A stretch of DNA of 6,469 nt, from contig JAJXUY010000092.1 of NCBI GenBank assembly GCA_021782525.1, forward strand, positions 1 through 6,469, given 5' to 3'. Below the pieces are notes generated by a model. The model ran no database searches, was not told where the DNA came from, and was given only the letters and a program-made list of their open reading frames with translations. The number at the start of each line of letters is the position of its first letter. Positions within the stretch are counted from its first letter, which is position 1. Position numbers and translations under genes: made by a program. The stretch comes from Acidobacteriota bacterium. Lineage in GTDB: Bacteria; Acidobacteriota; Thermoanaerobaculia; Thermoanaerobaculales; Thermoanaerobaculaceae. Shown here piece after piece: positions 6,273-6,469 of the stretch.

Positions 6273-6469
6273 GGCGGACCGGCGCGCGGAGGGTGTGCTG
6301 GCCCGCGGCACGCTGCGCCGGGCTAGTGGCGATCCAGACGTTATTCGCTGCTGCCGGGTACGCGGGGAATTCGACCACCGCCGGCGTCGCTGCGGCTACC
6401 GTCAGCAGTTGCCAGCAGATTACCGTCTGGGCGCCGTTTTCTGGCGATGACAACGCCGACGGCACCGTG
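6269..6469 (+). CDS. Exported protein, N-terminal fragment (continues off window)
   Basis: Sixty-seven codons with no stop. The N-terminus is very basic (MRRTGARR), followed by a hydrophobic stretch (CAGLVAIQTLFAAAGYAG), which suggests a signal peptide cleaved near residues 30-35. The mature part contains ITVWAPFSGDDNADGTV, a beta-strand pattern seen at the start of Ig/fibronectin-like repeats in large secreted bacterial proteins, some near or fused to multiheme cytochromes. The ATG overlaps the cytochrome TGA (ATGA), and no strong ribosome site is seen, so translation probably depends on the upstream gene. The membership in the same operon is well supported. The function cannot be judged from this fragment. 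Confidence 0.7.
   Translation, partial: MRRTGARRVCWPAARCAGLVAIQTLFAAAGYAGNSTTAGVAAATVSSCQQITVWAPFSGDDNADGTV

Noticed and set aside
1..6469. tRNA, rRNA, CRISPR arrays, insertion sequences, rho-independent terminators
   Set aside because: None seen. The only non-coding stretch is the 70-nt gap at 2868-2937, and both operons run off the window before their ends.

Overview
This window is high-GC, densely coded bacterial DNA from a Gram-negative organism, judged from the secreted c-type cytochrome, the sigma-54 machinery and an IPTL-CTERM-type sorting tail. Such a mix is typical of environmental, electron-transferring Proteobacteria (deltaproteobacterial or similar). The lineage is an inference from gene content; no marker gene is present.

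Layout. Positions 1-2867 (minus strand) hold a two-component pair read right to left. First comes a membrane histidine kinase whose periplasmic sensor region carries a c-type heme-binding motif, CQGCH. It overlaps by 23 nt a sigma-54-dependent (NtrC-type) response regulator that is complete except for its last residues, which run off the left edge. A 70-nt intergenic gap (2868-2937) follows. It contains a near-consensus sigma-54 promoter (TGGCAC-N5-TTGCT) pointing right. A 22-bp inverted repeat about 110 bp upstream of the predicted transcription start, inside the 5' end of the kinase gene, is at the right distance to be an enhancer site for the regulator.

Positions 2938-6469 (plus strand) hold three genes joined by two ATGA stop/start overlaps. 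They encode a secreted 760-residue protein (two Ig/PKD-like domains, an NHL-type beta-propeller, two choice-of-anchor-D domains and an IPTL-CTERM-like tail), a 351-residue exported multiheme c-type cytochrome, and the first 67 codons of a third probably exported protein.

How it may work (inference). The heme-bearing kinase would sense redox state or a heme ligand in the periplasm and phosphorylate its regulator. The regulator would then activate the divergent sigma-54 promoter, turning on a cell-surface cytochrome and propeller module. The cytochrome has four CXXCH sites, a possible fifth CX7CH site, and a beta-rich module inserted between the second and third canonical heme sites. Sensor, activator, promoter, candidate enhancer and redox target all sit within 6.5 kb. 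This makes a compact, testable unit for regulated extracellular or periplasmic electron transfer.
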